This document shows, piece after piece, positions 47,401 to 60,010 of a stretch of 64,000 bases of DNA (position 1 is its first letter; the number at the start of each line of letters is the position of its first letter). The DNA lies in assembly GCF_027596085.1 (NCBI RefSeq), contig NC_072451.1, positions 1,360,877 to 1,424,876 on the forward strand, read 5' to 3'. Source of the stretch: Anoplopoma fimbria (Eukaryota > Chordata > Actinopteri > Perciformes > Anoplopomatidae). The notes beneath the pieces were generated by a model that worked only from the letters and a program-made list of their open reading frames with translations, did no database searches and was not told where the DNA came from. A program made the position numbers and the translations under genes.

Positions 47401-47859
47401 ATTATTATATAACCCCAAAAATATCACTATTGTATGTATTACCATCTGGGATGCAAGATGTGACAACCTGGTGTCTTTGGTGTCAAAGTCTTCTGCTTTT
47501 TATGGCTGATCTCTCCAACCTCTTCACATCTGTGGGGTGTAAAGATGTCCCACTCACTGGATTGGGAAATATAAATGCATTTGAACATAATCCACGCAGC
47601 CATTTTGTTTCCTCCAACATGGATCTGGCAAATTTAAAGTACTGTAGTTGAAAGAAAATCTGAGCTTGAGCATGAAAATATGAAGTGAAGAGGAACAAAA
47701 CTGCACTTAAAGAAACATCATTAGTGACATTAAATTTGCCAATCAAACAACCTAAATGCAAACAGCAGGATATACATTTCGCTATAAATGTCATCTGTAG
47801 CAATATGAGGCAACTTGTTTCTATTCTAAACAGTAAAAAAAAAATAAACTGTGGTATCT
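47401..47859. other. Non-coding stretch with unassigned frames
   Basis: Open frames of 127 codons (minus, 47483-47866) and 162 codons (plus, 47685-48173) overlap here. Neither shows a recognisable domain. Confidence 0.45.
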
Positions 47860-48180
47860 CTTCCAAGCAGCCGCGTGACTGTTACTGTACAGAAATAGGC
47901 CGCGTGAGACACATTGTAAGGAAAAGAGTGACGGGTCTATCGTTTACAACCGGATTAGTCATTAGGATTAGTCACGATGAGGAAGAGGCTCCACGCGGCC
48001 TGAAGCCATCCATTAACTCCATGTCACCCAGTTGGGTTCATTTCATCGGTGGTGTGAAGAGAGAAAGAGATTTATGTCGACTAGCTTCAGATAGCCACGC
48101 TATGTGTTCAGGAATATTTTCTAATAAAAACAAACATTTCCAGCCTCAGACTTCCTCTAAAGCTTGTGTTTAGCTTTCAG
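47860..48180. promoter_or_regulatory. Candidate enhancer with tandem GGATTAGTCA sites
   Basis: GGATTAGTCA occurs exactly at 47952-47961 and 47965-47974, a 13-bp register. It contains the TAATCC core (reverse strand) bound by OTX/PITX/CRX-class homeodomains. The surrounding sequence is GC-richer, with paired GCCGCGTGA words (47870, 47899). A 162-codon forward frame passes through but is unrecognised. Function is inferred. Confidence 0.35.

Positions 48181-49399
<1,219 letters not shown>

Positions 49400-49487
<88 letters not shown>
49400..49487. repeat. (CA)n microsatellite, about 44 units
   Basis: Uninterrupted CA array, only 0.8 kb from the previous one. Confidence 0.98.
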
Positions 49488-49490
<3 letters not shown>

Positions 49491-50229
49491 CACAAGGTTA
49501 AAACAATTCCAGCAACACACTGTCTGGCTGGTAAAGATAGTACAGGTGCTAAGTATGGCAAGGCAGGTGACATTTACTTGAATTAATTCAATCAAACTTG
49601 CATAGTCTTTAGTTATTCCAGTCCAAACTCAAAACAAGTCAGACGAGATTTGAATTCTTAATATCAAATTGTCAGTTACGTAGTAGTCACACTGCAAAAA
49701 AAAAATATTTTGGTCAGCTGGAAGTGTGAAACAAATAGCGACCTCTCGAGTTAATATTTCATGTTAAATGTGACTTAATGGTCTTTAACAACATCACCTA
49801 AGTTTCCTATTTTTTCCCCATCATAAGCAGGCCATTTTGGGCCACTGTCTGAAACAACCAATGCTGTTGTTGTTCCATACTTTGAAACTAAAAAAAAAGT
49901 CTGATTTTCTCTTAATATTAGACACTCTGCAGGCTGTCCAGTGCTGTGGCCTGCTTTACAATACTGCAACCTCAAGTTAAGCAATACCTGAGTGCTGCCG
50001 ACTGACCACACAGCCACCAATCAACACTGTTTGTTACCCAAGTTATCATTCTATTGGTCGAAATCAGGTAAGGAGGCTGTCATCGAGGAGTCTCAGGGGG
50101 GAATTGCATATGCCACTTTGCTAATGCCGTCTTGCCATAAGGAATCCAGCGAGAAAAAGTCAGGTTTTGTGTGGGTTGTAAAAAAAATAAAAGCAAACAG
50201 CTTGTCTTACTAAGTCAGCGTTGTTCTGC
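49488..50229. other. Non-coding stretch, no gene seen
   Basis: AT-rich, with two short A runs (near 49695 and 49890). No recognised gene or repeat. Confidence 0.5.
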
Positions 50230-50700
50230 AACTTTGGATGGCGGCACCTTCCGCCACTAAACAATAGCAGAGCTTGTTTACAGAAGCAGAGGAGGCCTCG
50301 CTCAGATCCCATGTGTTCAATCAGAAGATCCAGCCACGCTGCAGAGGCATGAAAGGTTCTAGCGGCTTCAGATGTTTCTGATCAAAACCAGAAAAAACAC
50401 AGGAGCTGAAATCACACGGCACACTGAACTTCATAGACGGACCAAGATTCGTTGTGCTGCCTGGTGAACATCTTCCACTTGTTGCTTAAAATGCACACAC
50501 AAGCTTTGATTCGGCAGATCCGATTCCCGTGCTGAACCATCAGATATCTCATTTAAAGATCAGAGAGAATGTATCTTTCTTCTCTGCTCTTTATCCCTGG
50601 CGCTGTTTCCGTCTTTTATGCTAATGCCTGAACGCGCATCGCTTTAGTCGGCTCTCTCTTTGGGAAAAAAACACCAGCTAGAACAAAAGCACGCCACACT
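50230..50700. promoter_or_regulatory. GC-richer unique segment, possible regulatory DNA
   Basis: Unique-looking, with AACAATAGCAGAGC (SOX-type ACAAT), TTGTTTAC (forkhead-type, about 50274), TTTATGCTAATGCC and GCGCATCGC. No reading frame of note. The role is inferred from motifs only. Confidence 0.22.
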
Positions 50701-51316
50701 TGTCTTAGATGAGATGGCTTGATGATATCTGGCGTCTGCGCGATTGTTAATGTGCACATATGGCGCGCAGTCGTGCACGTGCATGCAACAAAAGAGGATC
50801 CAACAAGTGTGCGTGCACATGCATGTGTTTCTTGTGTTCTATTTAGCAGAGTCTCTCTTGATCCGTCCCTGGAGACTTTCCTCTCAGTAATCTATCATTG
50901 GACATGTTCATTAGCTTGCAAGTGTGTGTTGTATGTGATTCGCCAGGCATCTCTTCTGGGAATCCACATTAAGCAGTGCATCAGCACTCCATATGCTGAG
51001 ATCAGGAAGAAGAGCGTCAATTAACAGACTCTTGATCCTGAGCTCCTTTCAGATCTCGTAAAGAAGAAACACATTTCACAGTGAAGGGAACACAGGCCGA
51101 AAGCAGCAGTGTTGGCATTTCCTCCCCTAGTTTGACAATGTCTTCAATGTGCTTAAAGTAATATAGTTGTTGAAGTTCTGGATCCCATAAGCCGGTCTGT
51201 GGAATCTCTTTTTGAGCTTCATAAAAGATAAAAATGACTTTAATATTGGCCATGGTTCAACATGCTGTCTGACGTTTCTATCAGTGAAGACAAGCAGGAC
51301 CACAATCATCTAATAC
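50701..51316. other. Non-coding stretch, no gene seen
   Basis: The patch 50740-50830 is unusually CpG-containing, with GTGCACGTGCATGC and GGCGCGCAG. The remainder is ordinary. Frames are 101 codons or fewer and unrecognised. Confidence 0.45.
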
Positions 51317-51346
51317 AACTTGCATTAAATGCATTTAATGCAAGTT
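51317..51346. repeat. Perfect 30-bp palindrome
   Basis: The half AACTTGCATTAAATG is followed with no spacer by its exact reverse complement. It could extrude as a cruciform or bind a symmetric dimer. It is not part of a recognised element. Confidence 0.95.
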
Positions 51347-53632
51347 AAATGGTTCAATGGCTCCATCTTGAACTGATCTGACCAGACACTATGAGTATGA
51401 AGGCAGTATAACAGGAATATAATCATTCTAATGCAAGACAACAGACCTTTAACTCACCAAAAACTCACTGCATCCATTTGTCTGGAATAAACAATGATCT
51501 CGCCAATATTCACGGATTTCTCACAGGGAACCCAGATCATTGCGGATAATACGCCTTTAACACATGCCAGCCTTTTTATGTGAATAATAAAGGGGGTTGA
51601 AGTGTGATCAACAGTTGCCAAGGTAACACAGGTTTGCTCGCAATATGTGATCTGCAACTAAATTGAATCAAGGTGAATGCAAATCACCAGGCTTTTATAT
51701 TATGGAGCTCAGTCTGCCACACTGGAGATGGAGCTACTTCACATCCTTTTGTAAAGTCCTTTTACTGAGGATGCACGCACACAGGTTTATGTCAATATAC
51801 ACATATACAGCCACTAGTGACGAATGACGAAAAACAGTCCCTTTAAAAAATCCTTAAGAATTAAATCACCACTAATATGAATAGGAAAAACAAATCTCTT
51901 ATAAATACCTTAATTATTAGAAAAACTGTTAAATTTACGGATTCCTTTCAAATGATTTGAAAATGGACTCTAAAACAATAAATTCTTTGTATGGACTATC
52001 TACATAGTTTAATGCTTTTAATGGATACATTTGACCAAATTATATGAAATTCACACCTTAATTTATATCTTATGGGTCTTTTCTTATAGGTTCAAGATGA
52101 AAAATCAGGGATAGCTTTCATGCTGTCTGGTGAATTGTAATGGATGGAAAACAATCTTTTATGATCCTCCTTAATTTGTACATTAATAACAAAGTACTAA
52201 AGAAAAGTATGGGTTGTTTCATTTTTTGTGTGTTTTTTGAGACACTTTTATTTTGTAAATCACAAATATCACAGAAAAATACCATAATTATTATTCTTGT
52301 ACGAACTGAAAAAGATGCCATCAGACCCCAGACCGTGTATTCTGCAGTCAAGACGCAGAAATGAGAAAATCAACATAAAATGATGTTCTTATGTCACCGG
52401 GGGGGTCAGCGTCTCATCTAGTAGCCTCAAGAGTCTGAGGCTGAATCCAAATGGCTTTTTGTAAATAGTTATTTTCAACAGTCAACATGTTCTGAGCAGC
52501 AGGTGGTAAGAACATCCATCCACCTCGTACACAGTGTTTTTTTCTGCTCTCATGTCGTTTAGTTTGGATGAAAAGAAGAAGGCAAGAGCGCCCTGCTGCT
52601 TTTCATTCAACTCAACATCCCTCTGCACTGAGCTTTGGTTTGTATCCACAGCACAAAATGTCTTCTTTGTAATTCAGCGGGAATGTTTGAGAAGTAAAGG
52701 ATTTTTGACATCCCTCAATATATCTTGCTCTTTTCCATCTGGAGGGGAAAGAGATGATGATTCCCTGCAGATGAGATGGCCTGGGCTGAGTTTCACAAAA
52801 GGTATCTTGGCTCTGCTATCAACAGAAGAATCTCAGCAGCACCACTTCCAAAATCCTAACTGTTATTGCCAATTGGATTCTTTGCACCACCAGCAAAAGG
52901 AGTCTGATCCAGATTACTATCAAATTAATCTTACTATCAACTGGCTGTGTAAGGGCCTTAAGATACGCGGCATGTAAGGACGAGACGAAGAACAAATCTG
53001 AGGATATAATGGAACAAAAACAAAGATAGGAGAGGACACTGAAACAACTCAATAAGCCATGAACGTGAACTAAAACGAATATAACAGAAGTGAGAAAAAT
53101 GCTCAATAGAAGCTCCAATAAGTATTTAACACCTATGACTGATTGAGGAAGGAATAGTTTTGGGGAAGATGCTTCTTTGCTTTCTTCTAGAGAGTTAGAT
53201 TGAAAGATTCGTAACACAATCTGTATGGTAAATATGAAGCTACACACAGCAGCAGGTGACACACCGGGGGAATGATGAATACAGGACACAAAAAGTGCAG
53301 AATACAAAAATGATTCGTCAAGGGCTTTTATTTTGAAAAGGCAAGAACAGAAAGAGTGCCTGCGTGTCTTTTGTCAAGGTTGTAAGGAGTGATAAAGTTT
53401 GCTGTCTTGTTTCAAACTGTGGAGCCTCTGTGTTGTTGTTGTTTCACAAATACAGGCAACACTCAACCCATTCCTCACAACCTGATTGGTTGATGCCTTT
53501 ATTCATGAGAGCTCATGAGTCTCTACTCCCAGCAATGAAATAGTCTGCCACATAACCCACTGAGAAACTGCAACTTTACATTCTTACTCTTTCATTTTTT
53601 GTATGGATTTAAATAATGAGATAACACGTTAA
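51347..53632. other. Non-coding stretch; RFX site at 51614; no gene seen
   Basis: A perfect X-box, GTTGCCAAGGTAAC, lies at 51614-51627. Overlapping frames at 52534-52977 (plus, 147 codons) and 52819-53307 (minus, 162 codons, hydrophobic) are unrecognised and occupy the same DNA on opposite strands, which argues against both being genes. The rest is AT-rich. Confidence 0.5.
51614..51627. promoter_or_regulatory. Perfect RFX X-box
   Basis: GTTGCC-AA-GGTAAC matches both half sites of the RFX consensus with a 2-bp spacer. It is in unique-looking DNA beside GGTTTGCTCGCAATATG. Confidence 0.42.
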
Positions 53633-53835
53633 TTAGTTCGGACAGAGCCAAGCCAGCCGTTTCCCCCTGTCTCCAGTCTTAATGCTAAGCTAAGCTCCCT
53701 GGGTACGGGCTGTATAATTCAACTGACAGATACGAGAGTGGTGTGGTGCAGTAACTCAGTCCGTGTGGAACCCATGTGTAAAAAGTTGATTTACAGAGAA
53801 GAAAAAAGTTTTAAAATGTTGAACTGTTCCTTTAA
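53633..53835 (+). mobile_element. Dispersed element (family D), 3'-complete copy
   Basis: Landmarks are GTTCGGACAGAGCCAAGC, CGTTTCCCCCTGTCTCCAG, TAATGCTAAGCTAAGCT, CAGATACGAGAGTGGTG and AAAATGTTGAACTGTTCC, ending TTTAA at 53831-53835. I recognise this as a widespread teleost element ending in TTAA. The 5' border is uncertain and may lie up to about 40 bp further left. It is non-coding. Confidence 0.7.
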
Positions 53836-54663
53836 TATTGATACCCAAGCTTGCAAGTTAGAAATGAAAAACGATGAAGTGAGTTGCTATGGAAACAAGG
53901 ATAAACTTAAATAAATCATGAAGCTGTTCTTGTTAATTTTGCACCCTGAACTCAATGCTTTTTTCCTCCACCCCCACCTTGGGATTTGGCCTGATAAGAC
54001 AGGTGCCTTTTTACATGATAATCATAGTGCCATGATTAAATGGCATCTATTGAATCAGAATGAACTGCGTCAGAGCTCATGTAGCCTTCTGTTAAATGGA
54101 TTTGGTTGAAGCCTTGGAATAAAACACAGCTATGCCAAGCAAATTAAATGTAGACTGAGGAATGGAACAAAAAAGGAGCCTACTGGATGCCAGAGTTAAA
54201 ATTCTTGAGTTCCCTTTTAGCTCCTGGTGTGCCATGAATGGCCCTCTGTCCTCAATGATGAATATAATATATATTTAAGATATTTTCTTCCACTTTCAAC
54301 CCCTTCCATCCAGTTTTACACTTATTTGCTGCAGTTCTGGAGCTCCTGCAGTGCAGTCCACAGCATTTAGAGCCCTCGTCTTTGCTTGTGTGGTTATTTG
54401 CTCCATGGAGTGCCTCACAAAGTAGTGCCATTAATCATAAAAGTGCAGCTCAGCCTGATGCCCAAGCCCTCCAATTTACTGTTTGCTGAAAAAAAAGTTT
54501 GCTGAAAAATATTCATCTGGTGCAATCATCATGTTCCTCAGCTCGGAAAATGAATGAGCAGGAGCTCGGTATACACAGTGGATATGTGCTGTGTATGGAT
54601 AGATGGACTGACAGAGGAATGCATTTTGTACACAGTTTAACAGTGGCTATGTTCCTCGTAGTA
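53836..54663. other. Non-coding stretch, no gene seen
   Basis: AT-rich, short frames only, no recognised element. Confidence 0.55.
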
Positions 54664-54850
54664 GCTGTTAAAAAGCTACTTTTTTGTGTGTTCATTTTGG
54701 TGTTCCCTGAGGACAAAAGAGCACCAGAGTCCCTTTAGAAAACCTCTCGTTTTACTGCAGCAGGGTCTGAAAGTCGGCCCCTCTCAGTCCTGGATCTGGT
54801 TCTCCCGTGTCTCCCTTCCTTGCAGCGGGCCAAAAAAACAGGGACTCTGA
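54664..54850 (+). mobile_element. Dispersed element (family R), 5' fragment
   Basis: From TTAAAAAGCTACTTTTTTGT it continues TTCATTTTGGTGTTCCCTGA, GGACAAAAGAGCACCAGAGT and CCCTTTAGAAAACCTC, matching the 5' half of 46914-47289. It continues beyond that copy with TTTTACTGCAGCAGGGTCTG and CGTGTCTCCCTTCCTTGC. The 3' half is absent. Confidence 0.6.
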
Positions 54851-55839
54851 TCACACATACACTTCACAGGTCCGATGCACTGGTTGCAGACAAACTGGAC
54901 CGTTACTCCCCATCAGTCAAGCCACTGTGCTGTCTTGTTGAATAAGTGTAGTTTTAGTTACACCACAGAAAAATGTGCTTGAAAGAATGAAACTAAATTG
55001 AGATGTTTACATCGACACCGGATTAATATGAAATGCAGTTTGTTTTTTTCTACTTCATTGTTCCCCCATAGGGAACAGAGTTGGTCAAAGTAATAATCGT
55101 CATTCTGGTCTTCAGTAAATGAAACATCCATTCAGTTGGATTGAAGTCAGGTGACTAACATGAGCTAACAGGAAATGGAAATGACTACAAGTCCTGCAGT
55201 GTTCACCAAACACAGTACATCGGATTGTGGATTTATGAAATCCGAGCTTGCTTTACATGGTCTTCTCTTATAAACAAGTTCATGTCACTGGATAAACTTT
55301 GGCATGCTGTGACTCAAAGTGAGGCAGGGTGATGGAGTCCATTTGTGTTCTGGAGTTGACAAAGCTCGCCAAGATTGACACTGAATCCCAGAGCAATGAT
55401 CTCACAAACGGACCGACAGCCAAAAACTGTCTGAGCACTGAGTCTCTAAAGTGACTCTGTGAGCAGAGGGCACTGGATCCATCCCCTAGAGCAGCTCTTT
55501 TTCTGTTTTGTAGACAGAGCAGCATGCATAATATTAAAAAGGAAATGAAGCTGGAATTAACCGGGGCAGTTTGCCTTAAAGCTATAAAGACAAGAAGCTA
55601 GTTGAACATTTAGAATCTCTGACTTCCATCTTGATGTGTTTGTTTTGAAAGTTTTATACTGTTTTTCCTCCGTCTATGCATGCTTTCCACGATCCATCAC
55701 TTTACTTGTCCAAAAAGAAACATTATATATTATAAAAGGTGATACTTTATCACTTTATTATCCTGTCATTGCGGTAAAAACAAACAAAAAAAACCAATAC
55801 AAGTTGCTTATAGACTGACAGTAAATGAGCTCAGCCACC
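54851..55839. other. Non-coding stretch, no gene seen
   Basis: Ordinary AT-rich DNA. Short frames are unrecognised. Confidence 0.5.
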
Positions 55840-56030
55840 GCGTTTGAAACGGTGATATCCATTCTCGCTAAAGCGCTCATTTTTCTAAAACCTCTTTACT
55901 TGGAGCTAAAGAATGGCTGCCAATGATGAAGGCAATTAATGGCGTCTAAAAGGAGCCGTAAGCAATGATGCAGCGACTTAATCTGCTTTCTATTGCGGGG
56001 GCTATATCCAATCTGTCAGTCTGCCTGTGT
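55840..56030. promoter_or_regulatory. Motif-dense candidate conserved non-coding segment
   Basis: Unique-looking, with GCTAAAGCGCTCATTTTTC, GGCAATTAATGGCG (TAAT core, about 55931), GCCAATGATG and CGACTTAATCTGC. The regulatory role is inferred. Confidence 0.25.
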
Positions 56031-57850
56031 GCCACAATGGGCTATTGTTCAGGAGAGGGACATGAGAGATGGCTTCTGCTGGGGCGACTGTCACTTATGT
56101 TCACATGCACCTGAATACACACAGGTATACAGCTTTGAGTCACACATGTACGCACACATGCAACATGAGGCCGCGTTTTCAGAATGACACACACATGCAG
56201 CAAGGTGCACACGAACAAACTGTGATGTCAATCTGCAAACAGAAAGCTTGTTTTGATGATTTATGGATTCAATATGGATGTGTAGCTGCAAATTTACACT
56301 TTTGTTTTGTTTATTAAAGTGAATTGGCTTTTTTTAGATACAGCAAAACAAGAAAGATATATTCACATCCACAGACTTACTGCATATGTTAACTTAAAAT
56401 ATACCTCTGAAATCTCAGATGAGCAGGTAGAGCAGCTATTCTGTATATAGATATACATAAATATATGTGTACACACAGCATGAATTCAGACACGGACTCA
56501 CACAGGCAAAAACACTCTAAAATAAGGCTGTGAAAGATAAAATAAGCACACAGACACAGACAAAAGCATGTATTCACACATACTCCCCTACATTCATTCG
56601 TACAACAGAGACACACCTGCACACGGCATGAATGCAGAATTCTGTGTTCAAAGAGATGGCAACCCTGTCTTCTTAAAAAAGTATTGATGCACAGCTAATT
56701 TGCAATACCAGTTTTTCAAGCAACAGATGGGGAATACAGGTATATTCAGACAGACAGTACAAGAACATTGTGAGTTTTTTGAACATGAAAGCATGTAAAC
56801 ATGTAGTAGAAACCCAAAATACAAGTATGAACCTAAAAAATGAGCACATGTCCCCTTTGGTATGTGTATGGCTACGTTTACGCCACTCAAAGCGATGGTC
56901 AACACTGACTTGAACTAGAAAACTCTTACGGCACATAAATTAAATCCATCATCTTTACCTCACCTTTAATGTTAGTAGCCTTAAGATATTTGCATGCTTA
57001 AAACTACAGTAGTACATCCTTCACCAAGCTCACACTGGCCAGACCCTCTTCACTTTCAACCTCAAAGTCAAGACATTCTGATTACTCACATTTTAATCAG
57101 AGTTTAAAATATAGAGCGCGTCATTCAAGTTTTTGTCTCTTTTCGTTATGCAACATAGAAAGAAACATAATTGGAAAAAAAAATGTCTGGCCTATCCTTT
57201 AATGCTAGTGTTAGCTGTCTGAATTTTAGTTGGTAGCTAGCTCATGACGACTGGGACAATATTGTTTATAGTTCCTACCTGGTTGCAACTCAACAAAACA
57301 TGAAGACAAAAACAAGACAAAGGCTTTACTTATTGCATAAAACCAACTGTGAAGTCACTGAGTGAATTTTTGTTGCAGTGGCAGCCAGTCAAAAATCCTT
57401 TTTTTTGGTCAAATTCCATATACCATTTATTTATTTATTGAAGTTATTTTTTTAGAAATTTGTGAGCAAATTACTTTGTAAATAATATATGTTCGGATTC
57501 AGACTGCGACACTTAGTAGACCAGTAAACACCTGTATCTGTTCAGGGATCATATTATTGTCATTACTGTTCAAGTAGTCTGTGTGTAATGGAAGGTTATT
57601 TATTGTCGATTAAAAAATGTCCCAGCTGACCCCTCTCTCTCCCCAACACATCATCTGTTCATTTCTAAAGTGCGCCTTTAAAATCTGTCAGATGTAAACA
57701 CCAGTCTTTGGTATCAACATGAACGTAATCCAGTTTGCATTCATATTCCCTCCAAAAATGTGGTAAACAACAGCGTACTGTATTTCGCAAGAGACAGGGT
57801 TATAAATGCACAGATTATTCTTTCAAAATTCCGGACAAAGCACACAAATA
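56031..57850. other. Non-coding stretch, no gene seen
   Basis: CA-rich words without a clean array (56100-56220 and 56460-56620), then AT-rich DNA. Frames are below 90 codons and unrecognised. Confidence 0.5.
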
Positions 57851-57890
57851 ATCTCTCTCTCTCTCTCTCCCTCTCTCCCCCTCTCTCTCA
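57851..57890. repeat. (CT)n microsatellite, imperfect
   Basis: CT array with CCC interruptions. Confidence 0.95.
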
Positions 57891-58124
57891 GAACACAGAG
57901 AGCCTGCGGGGTTAATGACTTCTCTGGCCGCAGCTGGACAGGTAGATGGATGCGTGGAATGAACAGTGTTGTGGCTGATAAAGTCGAGGGGGAGTCGCCG
58001 CGTGTCCCCGGTTGCGGTAGAGCCCTCTGCTCTCCATTCATCAGCCGCTCTACGAGAAAACTAGACCAGACCAGATGGATCACCCGCACATAGACACATG
58101 CAGCCGAGAGCAGTGTGTGGTTCC
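57891..58124. other. GC-richer segment, nature unknown
   Basis: Contains CGGGGTTAATGACTTC and GTCGCCGCGTGTCCCCGG. It could be regulatory or an exon remnant. A 95-codon forward frame and an overlapping reverse frame are unrecognised. Confidence 0.3.
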
Positions 58125-58147
58125 TGTGTGTGTGTGTGTGTGTGTGT
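58125..58147. repeat. (GT)n microsatellite, short
   Basis: About 11 units. Confidence 0.95.
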
Positions 58148-58611
58148 AAATGTAATATACTGTACACACAGGCAGATGCAAGACACATGGAGGATGTAGA
58201 ACACTTGAACTCTCGGTTTCGTAAAGGAGGTTTGTACATACATTGTGCATTTGCAGGAATTTCACCCACAAATATGGACACAAATGTGTATCCTGTGTCC
58301 ACACACACACTTTATTCAGTCAAATAAACACAGGCACACACCGCCTCTCAAAACTACCATTTATTTAAATCAGCCACATTTCACAACAGTGTGCTGAGTG
58401 GGACAACAAACCCAATAGGATCATCCATAACTCTCCCCGTCTAATATAAACACATTGTCTCATAAACAGGAAGTGGAGGAGAGTTTGTACACCGAGTGTC
58501 AGAAATGTAGCTGTTAAACGGAAGAAAGCCATACTGTTCTTCAGTAAACAAAGGCTGGTAAACAAATAAGCGAGAGTGCGCTATTGTTACCCAACAGCAC
58601 ACATTCATACC

Positions 58612-58682
58612 TCACACATTCTCACACACACACACACGCACACATACACACACACATTCTCACACACACACACGCACACACA
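58612..58682. repeat. Imperfect (CA)n microsatellite
   Basis: CA runs interrupted by CG, TA and TTCT. The TTCTCACACACACAC block is itself repeated. Confidence 0.95.
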
Positions 58683-58719
58683 GAGATAGATATAAAAGGC
58701 AGGAGCAGTATTCATTACC

Positions 58720-58870
58720 ATGCCACATTAAAAGACAGCACAAAGGAACATAAATGACTCCGCGCTCCAATAGCTTAATTGCTAATCTCTTCTTTTAGGA
58801 CAGTGTTTATTTCACTAGCCTCGTTTTAGCGCCGATACCATCTCTCCCTGCTAATTAACTTGTTTGGATT
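58720..58870. promoter_or_regulatory. Homeodomain-rich candidate conserved non-coding segment
   Basis: CAATAGCTTAATTGCTAATC (58769-58788), CTGCTAATTAACTTG (about 58848) and GGATTAAACG, together with ATTACCATGCC and CGTTTTAGCGCCG, sit in unique-looking DNA after a CA array. An enhancer role is inferred. Confidence 0.33.
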
Positions 58871-59627
58871 AAACGTCTACCCCTTCATGCCAGGAAGGAA
58901 ACAAACAAAATGCATGGTCCATCACAAACCACCGCTGCAGAAAAGACAAAGTAAAGCATGAATTGCTTTGTTTTTTTGTTGCATTGATTGTTATTTTAAC
59001 TGAAATACTGAAAAATCCAGAACATAGATTCAAAGCTGCTTTTGCAAGTTTGTCCATACAGGAGATTTGATTGAAATCCGCAGTTTTTCCTTTCACTTCT
59101 GCAAGACGCACGAGTGAAGCTGGTGCTTCCTTTAAGCACCAGATGCCAGTTCAGAAGACATCAAGATGACACAAAGTAAACTAGCGTGCATGACGCCGGC
59201 CTTGAAAAATGTGCAGAGGAATTTTGGAATTGCCCATATTTCCGATTCCCGACATCTGGCTCCCCGGGTGGCCCGTTACATCAGATGAGACCTGAGGAGC
59301 CTGGAAGCCTTTCACCGGTCCCCCATTTGTTTTAATCTGCTACGTTGGTGTTAATCTATCACTCTGTTGCATTGCTGCAACGGCAATCCCACTTTGTGTC
59401 AGACTTTGGGAGGTGAAAGTCTGAGCTGGTTTATCTCCTCCGTTTGAGTTTGTGCCACAATGACAAGCAAAAGAAATGCTTGTTTGAAGTGATGTGTGTG
59501 TGTGTGTGTGTGTTTGAAAGAGACAGACACACAAAAAGGCTGAGAGTGACAAGGACAATGGTGGATGGAGGCAGAGTTCGAGGTGCATGCTAGTTTGTTG
59601 CCACATTGCATCTACTTTGAAAAGTGA
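58871..59627. other. Non-coding stretch with a GC-richer patch
   Basis: The patch 59160-59345 (GCATGACGCCGGCC, CCGGGTGGCCCG) is GC-richer and may be regulatory. A GT array lies at 59493-59513. No gene recognised. Confidence 0.4.
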
Positions 59628-60010
59628 TTTCTTTATCTCGTTTCTCAGTGTGGAAACCTAGAAAAAGGAGGAGGGGAGGAAAAGAGAGAGCATGTCGGAG
59701 AGACACAAGGAGAGAAGTGTGTTTGCTGCTTTGTGTAACTGCTGACCTGATTGGCGGTGAAAGAGAAACGATTTATTTATCTCGTTTCTCGGCACTGGGG
59801 AAATAGGAAAAGGGGGGAGAGAAGAAAGAGGGGGACACATTAGACTGTGACGCTGGGTGAGAGGGAGAGAGACAGCGGGAGAGTAAAAACAGTGTGTGCT
59901 TCTGGATGTGTGTTTAATGCATAAGGTGCGTACAGAAGCAGAGAGATAAAGAGGCCGCAAAAGACGGCAATGAGAAAAAGAGAGGCTGTGATTAGAGAGA
60001 GAGAGAAGAG
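59628..60010. repeat. Purine-rich tract with internal direct repeat
   Basis: TTTATCTCGTTTCTC occurs near 59632 and again near 59776. Each is followed by a GG-rich then GAAA/GGAGG-rich block, a direct duplication about 144 bp apart. The remainder is GA-rich to 60010. Long reverse-strand frames here (180 and 132 codons) are Ser/Leu-rich translations of this tract. Confidence 0.6.

Noticed and set aside
47685..48173. 162-codon forward frame
   Set aside because: No recognisable domain. It crosses a segment better explained by regulatory motifs.
52534..53307. Overlapping frames of 147 (plus) and 162 (minus) codons
   Set aside because: They occupy the same DNA on opposite strands, have no recognised domains, and the minus frame is simply hydrophobic.
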